A stretch of 64,000 bases of DNA from Hyposmocoma kahamanoa (GCF_003589595.1 NW_020653776.1:20006-84005), one strand, 5' to 3'. Shown: positions 1 through 10,335, counted from the stretch's first letter. Numbers and translations: made by a program. The notes: generated from the letters alone by a model not told the origin.

Positions 1-628
1 GTTTCCCACTCATTCTTTTCAATTTGGAATTTGCCTTACAAATTAGTCTAATTTGCTTACCTATGAAATAAATATTACTTTCATTTAGGTAACTAACTCC
101 TCGAACGATTCAGCCTGGATTTCTTAAAGTTAGAGTTCTTCTTCTGTGCAGGCGTATATCGGGCGAGAACATACTATCACAAACAATTTTTATCTTCAAT
201 TAAAAGCAATTAATAAGAATAATATTATCTTTATTTGTACCCTTATCATGCACGTGAATAGCTGTTTCTTTTGTCGACTTGTCAAGGTCACAAGTTTTAC
301 TGCAACGTCACCGATAGAAAAAGTAGCTTGAAAAAATAATTTTCACTTATGCCATAAAAGGACGTCTTACGTAGCGGGAGTAAAGTGTATCCTCTAATCC
401 CTAGGGAGTAATAATAGTAACTTTTTCATTGAAAAAAACCGTTTTTTTAGTTTTCTTATCGGCTGTTTTCGATTTCCATGGGATCCTCTCAACAGATTCT
501 GACTTCTTGGTGACAATGGGACTGTTACGGACTCCTTTGTACATTTTATACTTTTTTCTGGTTGTCATGGCGACGGTGATTTGTTGATTACATCTATTGT
601 GTCGAGTGAAAAGGTTTTATTTGCGGAA
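1..628. other. AT-rich intergenic DNA with two diverged repeat pieces
   Basis: No gene is recognisable. Positions about 215-345 match about 2138-2268 in direct orientation (shared words include CCTTATCATGCACGTG and TTGTCAAGGT). Positions about 470-540 match about 1680-1745 (shared TCTGACTT and TTGGTGACAATGGGAC). The order of the two pieces is swapped between the loci, so they are probably fragments of one old dispersed element. The short open frames here have no family likeness I can name. Confidence 0.45.
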
Positions 629-1139
629 CTTAGAATAATAACGTATAGAAACCTAGTCCTCACACGCTAAGTGAGGCAAATTGAAGCGCGCCAAACGGGC
701 CTACACGAGCGGGCGGGCCTTCAATGCTCAAGGTCAACTTGCACCGCGAACAGATCAAGAATTTTAGCTAAAAATGACGAAATGTGCGGTAAATGCATTG
801 ACTTACAAGTAAATGGACGTCGGGTCTAATACAAAAACCACGAAAAAAAATGTCCCAAGTCAACCTATTCGAAATTTAAATTGTAATGTCATCGCAGTAT
901 CGCGCTGTCAGTCGAACAAATGAAGACTAAAGCGGAGTTTGGCGCTCTGTATACGATTTTAGCGCCTTACAAGTGCGGACACTTTTTAGCGCGGACCCGA
1001 CGTCCATATAATTGTAAGTCAATGTCTATAATAGTAATATAATAAGAATGAAAGAAAGAAGAAAGAAAGAAATAAATATAATAAGAAAGTTATATATAAT
1101 AGTTTCATGAACTATCATTCTATGCGTTATTATTCTAAG
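629..1139 (+). mobile_element. MITE-A copy 1, interrupted by MITE-B
   Basis: It starts CTTAGAATAATAACG and ends with the inverse CGTTATTATTCTAAG. It is flanked by a perfect 8-bp target duplication TTGCGGAA at 621-628 and 1140-1147. The left part holds the start of the THAP-like frame found in the other copies. It is cut by the MITE-B copy at 796-1024, and the family's usual middle is missing after that insertion. An 8-bp duplication fits P or hAT elements. Confidence 0.85.
796..1024 (+). mobile_element. MITE-B copy 1, nested in MITE-A
   Basis: Its inverted ends are CATTGACTTACAA and TTGTAAGTCAATG, extended inward by GGACG.CGGGTC. At 229 bp it is an internally deleted form of the roughly 285-bp family. 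The flanks (GGTAAATG and TCTATAAT) do not match, so one flank was lost or rearranged after insertion into MITE-A. Confidence 0.8.
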
Positions 1140-1297
1140 TTGCGGAAAATATTTTTTTAATTTGTGATAGCCGAAACGAACCCGGAACAGCATCGTCGGC
1201 ATTAATGACCACCTCGAGATTATATTATACCCTTTCGAAAAAAAAAGGATTTTTTCAAAACCGATCCACAATTGGTGGACGAATCGGTATGTGCACT

Positions 1298-1645
1298 CTT
1301 AGAATAATAACGCATAGAAACCTAGTCCGCACACGCTAAGTGAGGCAAATTGAAGCACTCCCAGTGGGCCTACACGAGCGGGCGGGCCTTCTGCGCTCAA
1401 GGTCAACTTGCACCGCGAACAGCTCCAGAATTTGAGTTAAAAATACGTCAGACAAACATAAAATAGATACTACTTATACTACACTTTTGAGGGAAATGTT
1501 GTTCCATGGCACCATTATTTGTATATTTGTGTGCGTGCCGACGAGCGTAGATACAAGTTGCTTACGCCACAGGTATTTGATTTTTGCCTCACTTGTGACT
1601 GTTAGTTTGATATGAAACTATCATTCTATGCGTTATTATTCTAAG
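1298..1645 (+). mobile_element. MITE-A copy 2
   Basis: It has the terminal inverted repeats CTTAGAATAATAACGCATAG and inverse, with a perfect 8-bp target duplication TGTGCACT at 1290-1297 and 1646-1653. Much of the left half matches the other copies. The THAP frame is disrupted here: the sequence passes from the GC-rich left part straight to ACGTCAGACAAACATAAAATAG. Confidence 0.88.
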
Positions 1646-1653
1646 TGTGCACT

Positions 1654-2395
1654 GATATGCCCATAAAATTTGATGATTCTTCTCGATTTCCGTGGATCCC
1701 CTCATAAAATTCTGACTTGGTGACAATGGGACCACCACGAGACAATTGACGGAGAAATAGGAAAACATATATAAATATATTTTTTAAGTCGGTTAAAAGT
1801 ACCTAATTTGTTTAATTTACTGCGTGTAAACAAACTCAAACAGCCAGTAGTACACTCGATTTTAGTTTCGTGCCTTTTCCGCATAGATGGTGGCGCCATA
1901 TTATTTTACCGCGTTATTGCGTTTGTATCTGTATAAGTCTGTGGTTGTATCTGTGTATTGGAAAAAAATACCGCGAAAACTTCAGAATTTTGATTCGTAA
2001 TTTTGTTATAGAGCGAAAACGATTGAAATATTTTTTTTCGCAATCGAAGTGAAAAGTAAAAAGTTTTTACCTCGGATATATATTGGCTCGTTTTAGTCCC
2101 TCGATAAAAAATATACTATTGTACTGAATATTCATAATAATATATTATCTTTAAATGTCCCCTTATCATGCACGTGGACGACTGTTTCATTTATCGATTT
2201 GTCAAGGTTCGTTCTTTAAACTCTGCAACGTCACGACACAGAGAAAGTTGTATGAAAAAACAATTTTGTACTGAACATTTAGGAATACGTTATGCTGAGG
2301 ATGATTTCTTGAAACCACTGATTATGGCAAGAGACCCCTATGAGTATATATTGCAATTTTTAACCGCCTTAAAAGAAGGAGCTTAGCAATTCCAC
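1654..2395. repeat. Segment sharing old repeat pieces with 215-540
   Basis: It holds the second copies of the two pieces described for 1-628 (about 1680-1745 and 2138-2268). The rest is AT-rich with no gene or RNA that I recognise. Confidence 0.4.
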
Positions 2396-2549
2396 TGTAT
2401 TTTTTTTTAATGTTTGTGACGCGATTACTCCGGCACTTGCGAACGGATTTCGATGATTCTTTTCATTGGAAAGAGAGTGCCTTAGTAGTGGTCCCATTTA
2501 AATTTGGAGAAAATATTAGGGGTTAAAGTATGAAATTGCCGTTTCGCAC

Positions 2550-2790
2550 CATTGACTTACAAATAAATGGACGACGGGTCTAATACAAAAACCACGAAAA
2601 AAATGTCCCAAGTCAACCTATTCGAAATTTAAATTGTTATGTCATCGCAGTATCGCGCTGTCCGTAGAACAAATGAAGACTAAAGCGGAGTGTCGCGCTC
2701 TGTATACGATTTTAGCGCCTTATAAGTGCGGACACTTTTTAGCGCGGACCCGACGTCCATATAATTGTAAGTATTGACTTACTGAAAACT
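2550..2790 (+). mobile_element. MITE-B copy 2, nested in the mariner
   Basis: It starts CATTGACTTACAAATAAATG. The right part ends in a rearranged tail (TTGTAAGTATTGACTTACTG) before the target duplication TTTCGCAC, seen at 2542-2549 and again near 2791-2798. It is a shortened copy of the family. Confidence 0.75.
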
Positions 2791-2829
2791 GTTTCGCACT
2801 GAAAAATTAAAACAATTTTTTTTAAGATT

Positions 2830-3460
2830 AAATATATTTGTTTAATCAAAGTTTTTTCCCTTGTTGTCTATACATTTCTGCCATGTAATCGGAAGGTCAT
2901 TTAAACCTTTGCGATAGAAGTCTGGAGACCTGGACTCCACAGCTGTGTGAAGGGATTTTTGTACTGCTTCCTGGGAATTTTATTTCCATACAAAAAAAAA
3001 TCAAATTGCGGGAAAAAATGGTAGTCGGTCGGGGCGAGGTCCGACGAATATGTAGGATGATGGATAATTTATATCTGCAGGTATTGTAGTAGTAAAACTG
3101 TTTCTCAAGCAGTGTGAGGTGTTGCGTTATCATAGAGCAATAACGGTGAAGCTGTTTCGCTGCGAGTTCCGTCGTCATTATTCAAACGCCATATGTCATA
3201 TTGTGGGTATGCTAACATTAAACCATGACGTTTCGTGGTAGTTTGATACGGATCGGCTTCCATCATTACCTTCAATTCAACGTTATTTTCATTTGTGACT
3301 GGTCTTCCTCGTGGTTCTTTCTTCAAGTCGTAATTTGCCGTATTGCCGGCGTTTGCCGTATTTGCGCATGCCGTATCCTCTCCAAATACAGCATTGACAG
3401 TTTCTGCTACGTTAACTCCATGTGGAAATTCGTATTCGAAAATTAGGTACTCAGATTTTC
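2830..3460 (-). pseudogene. Mariner-type transposase relic
   Basis: Read on the minus strand, the N-terminal part has a helix-turn-helix-like start (about 3345-3460) with the block EFPHGVNVAETVNAVFGED. Next comes KKEPRGRPVTNENNVELK, like the linker before the catalytic domain in mariner transposases. A block LLLYDNATPHTA resembles the catalytic D-N-A-x-P-H-x-A block. Further on, near 3000-3100, a shifted frame resembles the LAPTDYHFF block. Frameshifts and internal loss break the gene, and no functional protein is expected. Confidence 0.7.
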
Positions 3461-4002
3461 GCTGTATCTGTCTTCACGTTAAAAGCTGAATGTAAAAACA
3501 ATTGAAAGTCGAACAATCAAATATCATGTTTTTTAAGTTAAGCATGTTTTACTTTTCGTGTGAAAAACGTTTCACTCGGAAATTGGACACCATACAGGTT
3601 TAATTTTAATTTAAAGTGGCCAGTAAAATAAATCGGCAATTTCATATTTAAACCCCTATTATTACACCTCTAACGGTGGCAAACTAGGGGATGAATCAGG
3701 TTTCGCGCACTTTCCGGTAACCGATTTCATTGAAAACTTTTGAGGTCGGTGTTTTTTTATAAAAGTTAATATAATATTTGTTATTCGCTAAATTCTAGTT
3801 GTCATGACCGTTGAACCTCCATTCAGTATCATTGGTGCTGATAGCATTCGTTCATTCATTCGTTCTTTACTAATACTACCGTGGAAATTACTATGCACTT
3901 TTGATCTCGTTTAATTAGCAATTTTAGTATTCAAATTAAATTGAAGTAAATATAGGCTGCACCACAGAAGTGTCATCGACTCGCCACTTAAAACAGAATA
4001 CC

Positions 4003-4288
4003 CATTGACTTACAAATAAATGGACGACGGGTCTAATACAAAAACCACGAAAAAAATGTCCCAAGTCAACCTATTTAAACGTAGTGACATGTAAAGGAAT
4101 ATGAAAAAGCTAAAACGTTAGATTTAAATTGTAATGTCATCGCAGTTCTGTCTAATTTTGCTTGCTTCGCTGTCAGTCGAACAAACGAAGACTACAGCGC
4201 GAATGACGCTCTGTATACGATTTTAACGCCCTATAAGTTCAGACACTTTTTAGCGCGGACCCGACGTCCATATAATTGTAAGTCAATG
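4003..4288 (+). mobile_element. MITE-B copy 3, full length
   Basis: It is a 286-bp element from CATTGACTTACAA to TTGTAAGTCAATG with a perfect 8-bp target duplication AGAATACC at 3995-4002 and 4289-4296. No coding capacity is visible inside. Confidence 0.9.
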
Positions 4289-4475
4289 AGAATACCATAA
4301 AAAATGCAATGGCAATTGCACAGAACAATAAATACACTGGAAGTGGTTAGTTAGCGTCTGAGGCGTGCCAACTATATAGTTCTCGAAAGACCTATCTGAG
4401 CTCAATCCGCCGTTTTCGCTTTGTATGGTATAGGTGTGTCATTCTTTCGTGTAAATTCTCTAAAATCCCAGAAAA

Positions 4476-4545
4476 ATGTCTTATTGTGCTGTTTTGGAGT
4501 GTAACAATGATAGCCGCACCAAAAATATTACTTATTACTCTTTGG
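4476..4545 (+). pseudogene. Fragment starting a THAP zinc-finger domain
   Basis: An ATG opens the peptide MSYCAVLECNNDSRTKNITY. The C-x4-C-N-N spacing right after the initiator Met is typical of the THAP DNA-binding domain, found in P-element-type transposases and some host proteins. The following frame stays open to 4685 but loses the Phe-His block and the later Cys and His ligands. This is therefore a truncated or spliced-off piece. No terminal repeats were found around it. Confidence 0.45.
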
Positions 4546-5149
4546 AAAGTCTTGATTTAATAAATATTCAATTTCCTGTTTATCGAAATATTTGTTTTCT
4601 TACTAGAAACGAAATATGGTCGCTTCTTGTTTGGAGAACTAAATCAATAACTCTAATTCGCCGTCGTTCAGCATTTAATCGCTAGATGGCAGTAAATTGA
4701 TTAAAATTTCAATATAATATAAAAACGTCGTAACTTGTAATAATAGGTATTGATTATATTGAACTTTCAACGATATGCCAACATGGTAAAGTTTAAATTA
4801 TATAAATAATTCATAATTTGTCATTTCTTTTTGAATTTGAAACTACGACCAATCAATATCAAGATTTTGTAGTGTTTCAAAAATTAAGAATGTGTGAGTT
4901 TTGGCGATATCGGTTCTCATAGTAATCGAGACTTAGGCACTTCCATTGTTTCCAGTTGAATAGTGGCTCGATGGCCACTGACAAGCATTTACTCTTAACT
5001 TTTAGACTTATTTATTTAAAATTTACAGAATACCAAACGCACAAAATCCTGCCATTGGCACACAATATTAGTAGTAAACATATTGTATTCGAAAGAACAG
5101 ACGAATTTAGTGATAGAGGAGCATGCAAAAGACTCAACATGACAGTCTT
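4546..5149. other. Unassigned AT-rich stretch
   Basis: I see no gene, RNA or repeat family with confidence here. The open frame at 4956-5195 shows no recognisable domain. Confidence 0.4.
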
Positions 5150-5316
5150 AGGGTCGTATTCTAGAACTCAACTCAATGCTCAAGTCAGGATTTAAGTATG
5201 GTTTAAAGAACTCGAAATCATACTCAAGTCCCTGCCATTAGGGTCGTATTTCCAGTGCTTGTGTTTCCATTGCAATCCTGACTTGAGCATCGAGTAGAAT
5301 TCTAGAATACGATCCT
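5150..5316. mobile_element. MITE-D copy 1
   Basis: Long inverted ends: AGGGTCGTATTCTAGAACTC at the left and the inverse with two changes (ATACGATCCT) at the right. Internal copies of CTCAAGTC and AGGGTCGTATTTCCAGTGC can pair, so the transcript would fold into a long hairpin. Related copies are at 34559-34735 and 44243-44409. Confidence 0.75.
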
Positions 5317-5434
5317 GAGAGACGTGGGAAAATGGATGAAAATCGGGCGAATAAGAAAGCGTTTTTGGTGCCACCGAGACCAACGACGATAACGATACCA
5401 CTAAAAAGACCAAATAGCAGTATATAGTTCAAAA

Positions 5435-5703
5435 CAGTAACAGTCGAGCTTTACTGCCACCTTACTTATTTCTGCCGCGAAGCAGTAATGAGTGCATTAC
5501 TGCGTTTCGATTTTAAAGGATAACGGTGCTGGTGAAATTACATGGGACTTGTTAACTTGTGTCTTAGGGTGACAGGCGCAGTGGCAATGCCCAATGATTT
5601 AAAACTCTAAGTGGGACTGCAACTGTTCTGGACAGGCGCGTCGCTTATCTCCAGATGCACGATTATTCGTCCCGTCATTCGGTATCATAATAAAAAGAAA
5701 ATA
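5435..5703 (+). mobile_element. SINE-X copy (near full length)
   Basis: It runs from the CAGTAGAGCTCC-like head through GCAGTAATG...CATTACTGC (a conserved 9-bp stem), GGTGCTGGTGAAATTAC, the GGCGCAGTGGCA block and TTCGTCCCGTCA, to an A-rich tail. No tRNA A or B box is visible. The A-rich end suggests retroposition; the class is inferred. Confidence 0.75.
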
Positions 5704-5827
5704 AAAATAAACAAATCATAATGGCGTCTTTTTGTTACGTACATCAAGCTCCGCTTGGAGTCGCTATGCCAGGATAAGTAACACCATTTTAGATCTAAAT
5801 TTAAGTCTATTAGTCTGGATCAACGTC

Positions 5828-5905
5828 TGATTGATAATAAAAGAAGGTATTTCGTTGATAATAAAATAAGTGATAATAAAAACAGTGATAATAAAAGTAA
5901 ATAGT
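5828..5905. repeat. Short degenerate tandem array of TGATAATAAAA
   Basis: Four close copies of TGATAATAAAA are spaced by a few bases. Confidence 0.6.
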
Positions 5906-6463
5906 TTGGTGTAATATAATATTATAACACCGAAAAAACCGTTGTTTTTAGTTTATTTATATATGAATCGTATTTAATTTTTTTTATTACGTAATAATAT
6001 ACCTGTTTACAAAACATTAAATAAAAATAATTGTCGAGTTTGTAATTTTTTTTGTTATTTAAGAATTAAGCTCTTTTCGGTGGATAAATCAGCAAGAATC
6101 TCTGAAGTTACAAAATAATAACGTTAGACTATTTAATCATGAATCGCGCCCTGGAGCATCCTGCCGAAGAAGCTGGTAACATTTACCCTTTGGTTGTCTT
6201 ATTCTTTGGTGGAAGTAGCTGTCTATCCTCTGGGTACTTGAGGCTTCAACAAGCGAGAAGTGTCGCCTTCAAGGTCCCAGGTTATCTCCCAAAAAAAACA
6301 TAAAGTTCTAGCTGATATCCTAGCGTGGGCATGGGGAGAATCACATTGCCACACGGGATTTTTATACCAGAATGAATACAGCACTCATTTATTTTATCTA
6401 TTTATTAACAAAACCAACGGCGTTACATAAAGTATTTTACATAGTATATTAAACAAAATGTTA
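5906..6463. other. Unassigned stretch
   Basis: AT-rich up to about 6110. The segment 6120-6370 is more balanced in composition (CCCTGGAGCATCCTGCCGAA and CTCTGGGTACTTGAGGC) and may be a decayed retroelement piece, but no reading frame is conserved. Confidence 0.35.
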
Positions 6464-6471
6464 TCTGTAAG

Positions 6472-6849
6472 CTTAGAATAATAACGTATAGAAACCTAGT
6501 CCGCACACGCTAAGTGAGGCAAATTGAAGCGCGCCAAAAGGGCCCACAGGAGCGGGCGGGCCGTCAGTGCTCAAGGTCAACTTGCACCGCGAACAGCTCA
6601 AGAATTTTAGCTAAAAATGACGAAATGTGCGGTAAATGAGTGTAAAAATACGTCAGACAAACATAAAATAGATACTAACATCACATTCCACAAGGAAGTA
6701 ACGCGTTTCAACTTGTATTTTTATATAAATATTCACTTAAACCGAAAATTAACCTACTACTAAAACTAGCCTACATGAATTTGATTTTTGCCTCACTTGT
6801 GACAGTTCGTTTGACATGAAACTATCATTCTATGCGTTATTATTCTAAG
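6472..6849 (+). mobile_element. MITE-A copy 3, with an open THAP start
   Basis: The terminal inverted repeats are complete. The 8-bp target duplication is TCTGTAAG/TCTGTTAG (one mismatch) at 6464-6471 and 6850-6857. The ATG at 6617 starts MTKCAVNECKNTSDKHK followed shortly by ITFHK. This gives C-x4-C-K-N-x2-D-K-x-K and then Phe-His-Lys, matching the first half of a THAP zinc finger. The second half and any catalytic domain are missing, so this is a non-autonomous derivative of a THAP-transposase element. The P superfamily is likely. Confidence 0.88.
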
Positions 6850-6857
6850 TCTGTTAG

Positions 6858-7504
6858 TAGGTACATTTAACATTAGTGAAGAGTGAACAAAATTATATTA
6901 GATTTAGATGTCAAAATCACAAAATCACTTGTTGTTTAAAGATAATAATCCCAGTGAAACATGGGATGTTAATGTAAACAACTAGTCGTTACGCTTAAAG
7001 AAACAACTAAAAAAAGTGACCATTACAATGCAGCTATTGTCTTTAACTCTGAATTGATAAACATAGAAAAAAAAGAATCTCTCAACTTCTACGGTCTATT
7101 TGAAACCTGCAGTGGAAAATTCTCGTCCGCCAATCCATATGTAAACATGCTATCAGCTCAGGAACCTGAGAGGCGTAAAATGATGTGGTGTTATGATGTG
7201 CAAACGCGTCTCTCATACATTGACACTGGAGTTAAATGATAAAGCAATGCCCCATTGTGAGTTTGCTGTATTATAAATATAGTTGTAAGATATAGTTGTT
7301 CGAGTACCTACATTATCTCATCAGAAAATCTTACTTGCGTTGCTACCAACCAGTAAATATAGGTATATATCTACGTCAATATTATAAGTTATAAGTAGTG
7401 ATGCGCAATACATTATAAACCGAATCAGCATATATTAAGATTTATATTTATTGATATTTTTTGCAATATGGAGCATATCACATCATCAACATGCAAGGGT
7501 CAAT
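6858..7504. other. Unassigned AT-rich stretch
   Basis: I see no gene. A short open frame at 7054-7239 has somewhat coding-like composition but no family likeness. Confidence 0.35.
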
Positions 7505-8245
7505 GGAGAAAAAAATCCAGTCTTGTCGAGCTTTTTTCCACTAAACGGAGTCCCTGTCAGCTGACTCCGACTTTTCGTGAGATATCCGTGCCGATAGCCT
7601 ACCGTCTTCACCTACTTGGAATGGACCTGTCGTCCAATCTGAACTTCGGCAGATACATTGAATCTATGGCCAAAAATGCGGCCAGGAAGCTTGGCATCTT
7701 TTCCAAGGTGAGGCGTTACTTCACACCGGGACAGTTGCTTCAGCCGTGCCAAGCAAGTCCGGTCGTGTATCGAGTACTGCGGCCGCTTATGGGACGGCTC
7801 TGCTAAATACCAACTGGCCACCTTGGATTCGATAGACAAGCGTGCTAAGTCTTATAGGTGACTCGGAATTAGTAGAGGCGAAGCTGCAGAGCCTTGAACA
7901 CCGCCGTAAAGTTGTCTGCTTATCGGTATTTTATAGGATATATCACGGAGAGTGTGCGATGGAATTGCATAATTTGATTTCGCCTTCCCCTTTCCATCAT
8001 CGGGGGACTAGACGTGGGCTGGGGTTGCACCCCTATGTTGTGGACATTCCCCGGATTCGCACGAAACGTTTCTCTTCCACATTTGTATGGCGAACGGCTA
8101 GAGAGTGGAATTGCCTACCTACCTACCCTACCCGCGGACTTAATCCCCGAATGCTATAACTTGGACCTTTTCAAGGCGAGAGTGAATATTTTTACGTTGG
8201 TTTATCTATGGATGAAAATGCAACCGTTTTTGTATCAATAAAACC
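7505..8245 (+). pseudogene. Relic of a non-LTR retrotransposon polymerase (C-terminal part)
   Basis: Several frames together resemble the post-reverse-transcriptase region of the LINE at 32125-33510. Blocks include STKRSPCQLTPTF, LLGMDLSSNLNFGRYI, AARKLGIFSKVRRYFTPGQL, LEHRRKVVCLSVFYRIYHGE and TKRFSSTFVWRTAREWN. Frameshifts occur near 7760 and 7850 and again near 8130. The YxDD catalytic part is absent (5' truncated). It is dead, and was left by target-primed integration. Confidence 0.75.
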
Positions 8246-8276
8246 AACTGCCTCCGTGGCCGAATGGTTACCATGC

Positions 8277-8645
8277 AACTCTTTTATGGGGAACTGTATA
8301 CGTTTTTACAATAAGATTCCGGAGCATATATTAAGTTTATCATTTCCTAAGTTTAAAAACTACATTAAAAATATTTTGATCGAAAAATCATATTACAAAA
8401 TTGAAGACTACGTGTTAGATAAAGATGTATGGAAAGACGACATGGCTCCTGAATCCACACAAATTTGATTCAAAATGTATTCCATAGCATTTAAGTTTAT
8501 TTGAAAAGAGCAATCCCTAGAGTTTCTTGCTCGTTCTTCTCAGGGAGGTCAGCGTAGTGAACGAGCAGTACCTTAAATGTGACGTTTTCAAGTGTAAATT
8601 TATTTTACCTATGGAATAAATCATCTTTGACTTTGACTTTGACTT
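8277..8645 (+). mobile_element. 3' end of a non-LTR retrotransposon inserted in SINE-B
   Basis: The peptide FYNKIPEHILSLSFPKFKNY followed by KNILIEKSYYKIEDY resembles the last residues of CR1/Jockey-like polymerases of moths. The 3' UTR ends in the tandem tail CTTTGACTTTGACTTTGACT, typical of such elements. It is 5' truncated. A related 3' UTR piece lies at about 57815-57895. Confidence 0.7.
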
Positions 8646-8714
8646 TGGTCTGTCACGCAGAGGTCCCGGATTCGATTTCTGGGCCGAGAGAAATATATGT
8701 ATGGGCCTACATTT

Positions 8715-8991
8715 CGTCGGAGATAGTGCAAATCGGCGTATATTAAAAGGCGCGTATCTGCATTAAACCAAATTTTATAGGATAATGAATCAAAGTCATT
8801 ACTTTGTTATTTCAATGGCTACTATTTTCAATTTTTCACAGTAAGAATTAATTTTCGTTAACAATAAATTCCCGTAAATGGCGGTAATTTGGTTGGCACG
8901 GCAGTTACCGTATTTGATTTGGCCGCTAATTTACCGAAATGGAAACTTATTTCGGTGAATTAGTTAGTACATTATTGCATTATCCCCGACG
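8715..8991. mobile_element. Small inverted-repeat element inserted in SINE-B
   Basis: The ends CGTCGGAGATAGTGCAA and inverse TTGCATTATCCCCGACG pair with two mismatches. ATTT flanks it on both sides (8711-8714 and 8992-8995), a possible 4-bp target duplication. There is no coding content. Confidence 0.55.
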
Positions 8992-9095
8992 ATTTGTTTC
9001 TCTCGTGTGTTTGGGTGTAATTTGTGGTTGTCTATGTGTGTGTTAATGGCACCTGCGACATAGGGTTTCCCTAGAGCGGGACTTTAAAAAAACAA

Positions 9096-9631
9096 TCATC
9101 ATCACAAGGAAACATTTATCTCCTTTTTATACTTTTATAATATACTCCCGGAAACATGATTGGATTGCATGCATTTTTATTCTCTAAGTGTTATAAGTAT
9201 GTATATAAATATTGTTAGCAACAAAAAAGTTTTTCCCGGTTTATCCGACACTTTAACAAGAACTTGTGGAAATGATATTTAGTATACCTGTTTCTTAGTT
9301 GCATAATAGCTTTTGATTAATGAAGAATTTGTCCTATAACGAACAAGGGCAAACATTGTTTCAGCGTTTAATACTGATAACGCGAGGTGGCTCGAATTAT
9401 GTGTCCGGGAGTGTAGTTGTCGCACATTGCTGTACATTGACCTTTTTCATAAATACTGAAAGTATATAAGCACCATTGTAGACCGCACGATGACTCCACT
9501 CACCAGCAATTCTTGAGGCTATATTTAGGTGTGCATGCTACATCGTCGGCCTCATCATCACTTTCCAATAACTGAGGTGGAGCTCAAATGCGCACTTATT
9601 TTTTCATAAAAAGAGACATCATACTTCACGC
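9096..9631. other. Unassigned AT-rich stretch
   Basis: I see no gene, RNA or repeat family I can name. Confidence 0.4.
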
Positions 9632-9639
9632 TTTGGACC

Positions 9640-9925
9640 CATTGACTTACAAATAAATGGACGACGGGTCTAATACAAAAACCACGAAAAAAATGTCCCG
9701 AGTCAACCTATTTAAATGTAGTGACATGTAAAGGAATATGAAAAAGCTAAAACGTTGAATTTAAATTGTAATGTCATCACAGTACTGTCTAATTTTGCTT
9801 GCTTCGCTGTCAGTCGAACAAACGAAGACTAAAGCGTGAATGACGCTCTGTATACGATTTTAACGCCCTATAAGTTCGGACACTTTTTAGCGCGGACCCG
9901 ACGTCCGTACAATTGTAAGTCAATG
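9640..9925 (+). mobile_element. MITE-B copy 4, full length
   Basis: It is 286 bp with both inverted ends and a perfect 8-bp target duplication TTTGGACC at 9632-9639 and 9926-9933. Confidence 0.9.
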
Positions 9926-10075
9926 TTTGGACCGTTCTCTTTCTGAACGGAATAGAGTTGAATTTAAATGTTAAGGCTCAATTCACAATACTAGATACGA
10001 GTAACGTTCTATCCTTTTAAAGAAATAAAATTGTTTTTATTATCGTACGACGACAACGAAAGACTGCCTATAGAG

Positions 10076-10335
10076 AGCAGTAGAACTCCTTGTGAAAAAC
10101 TTCGCCCGGGGAAGTACTGCCACCTTACCTGTTTTTACGCACAGGAGTAATATATGAGCATTACTGTGTTCCGGTTTTAAAGGTAAGGGTGCTGGTGAAA
10201 TTACAGGCATATGGGACTTGTCAAGTTATGTCTCAGGGTGACGCGCGTAGTGCAGTGTCAGTCTCAGATTTGATCTTCTATGTACAAGCGTGTCCTGTCG
10301 TCCGTAACTTGGTGCCTTAAAAAATAGTTATTTGT
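10076..10335 (+). mobile_element. SINE-X copy, 3' part decayed
   Basis: It begins CAGTAGAACTCCTTGTGAAA and carries the AGTACTGCCACCTTACCTG, GGTGCTGGTGAAATTACAGG and TGTCTCAGGGTGACG blocks. After about 10270 the match decays. Confidence 0.7.

Larger units (their letters stand above)
2519..3656 (-). mobile_element. Degenerate mariner-type transposon, itself interrupted
   Basis: The ends are inverted repeats around GGGGTTAAAGTATGAAATTGCC and GGCAATTTCATATTTAAACCCC (each given here as the end motif), between TA at 2517-2518 and TA at 3657-3658. TA is the Tc1/mariner target. The inside carries transposase relics on the minus strand. At 1138 bp, including the nested MITE-B, the element itself is shorter than an intact mariner, so internal deletions are likely. 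Confidence 0.8.
2396..3750 (+). mobile_element. MITE-E copy 1, split by a mariner element
   Basis: The left part (about 2396-2518) carries the family's words GTGGTCCCATTTAAATTTGG and GAAAATATT. The right part (about 3659-3750) continues with CACCTCTAACGGTGGCAAAC, TAGGGGATGAAT and the end TTTTGAGGTCGGT. Uninterrupted copies at 39084-39310 and 46868-47068 show that the two parts belong together. The insertion between them has a TA target duplication. Confidence 0.75.
8247..9095 (+). mobile_element. SINE-B copy split by two insertions
   Basis: Three pieces of one tRNA-derived SINE are visible: the A-box side CTCCGTGGCCGAATGGTTAC at about 8252-8276, the B-box side CAGAGGTCCCGGATTCGATT at about 8646-8714, and the body TTTGGGTGTAATTTGTGGTT at about 8996-9090. 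The intact copy at 55288-55513 shows the original order. The gaps hold a LINE 3' end and a MITE. Confidence 0.75.
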
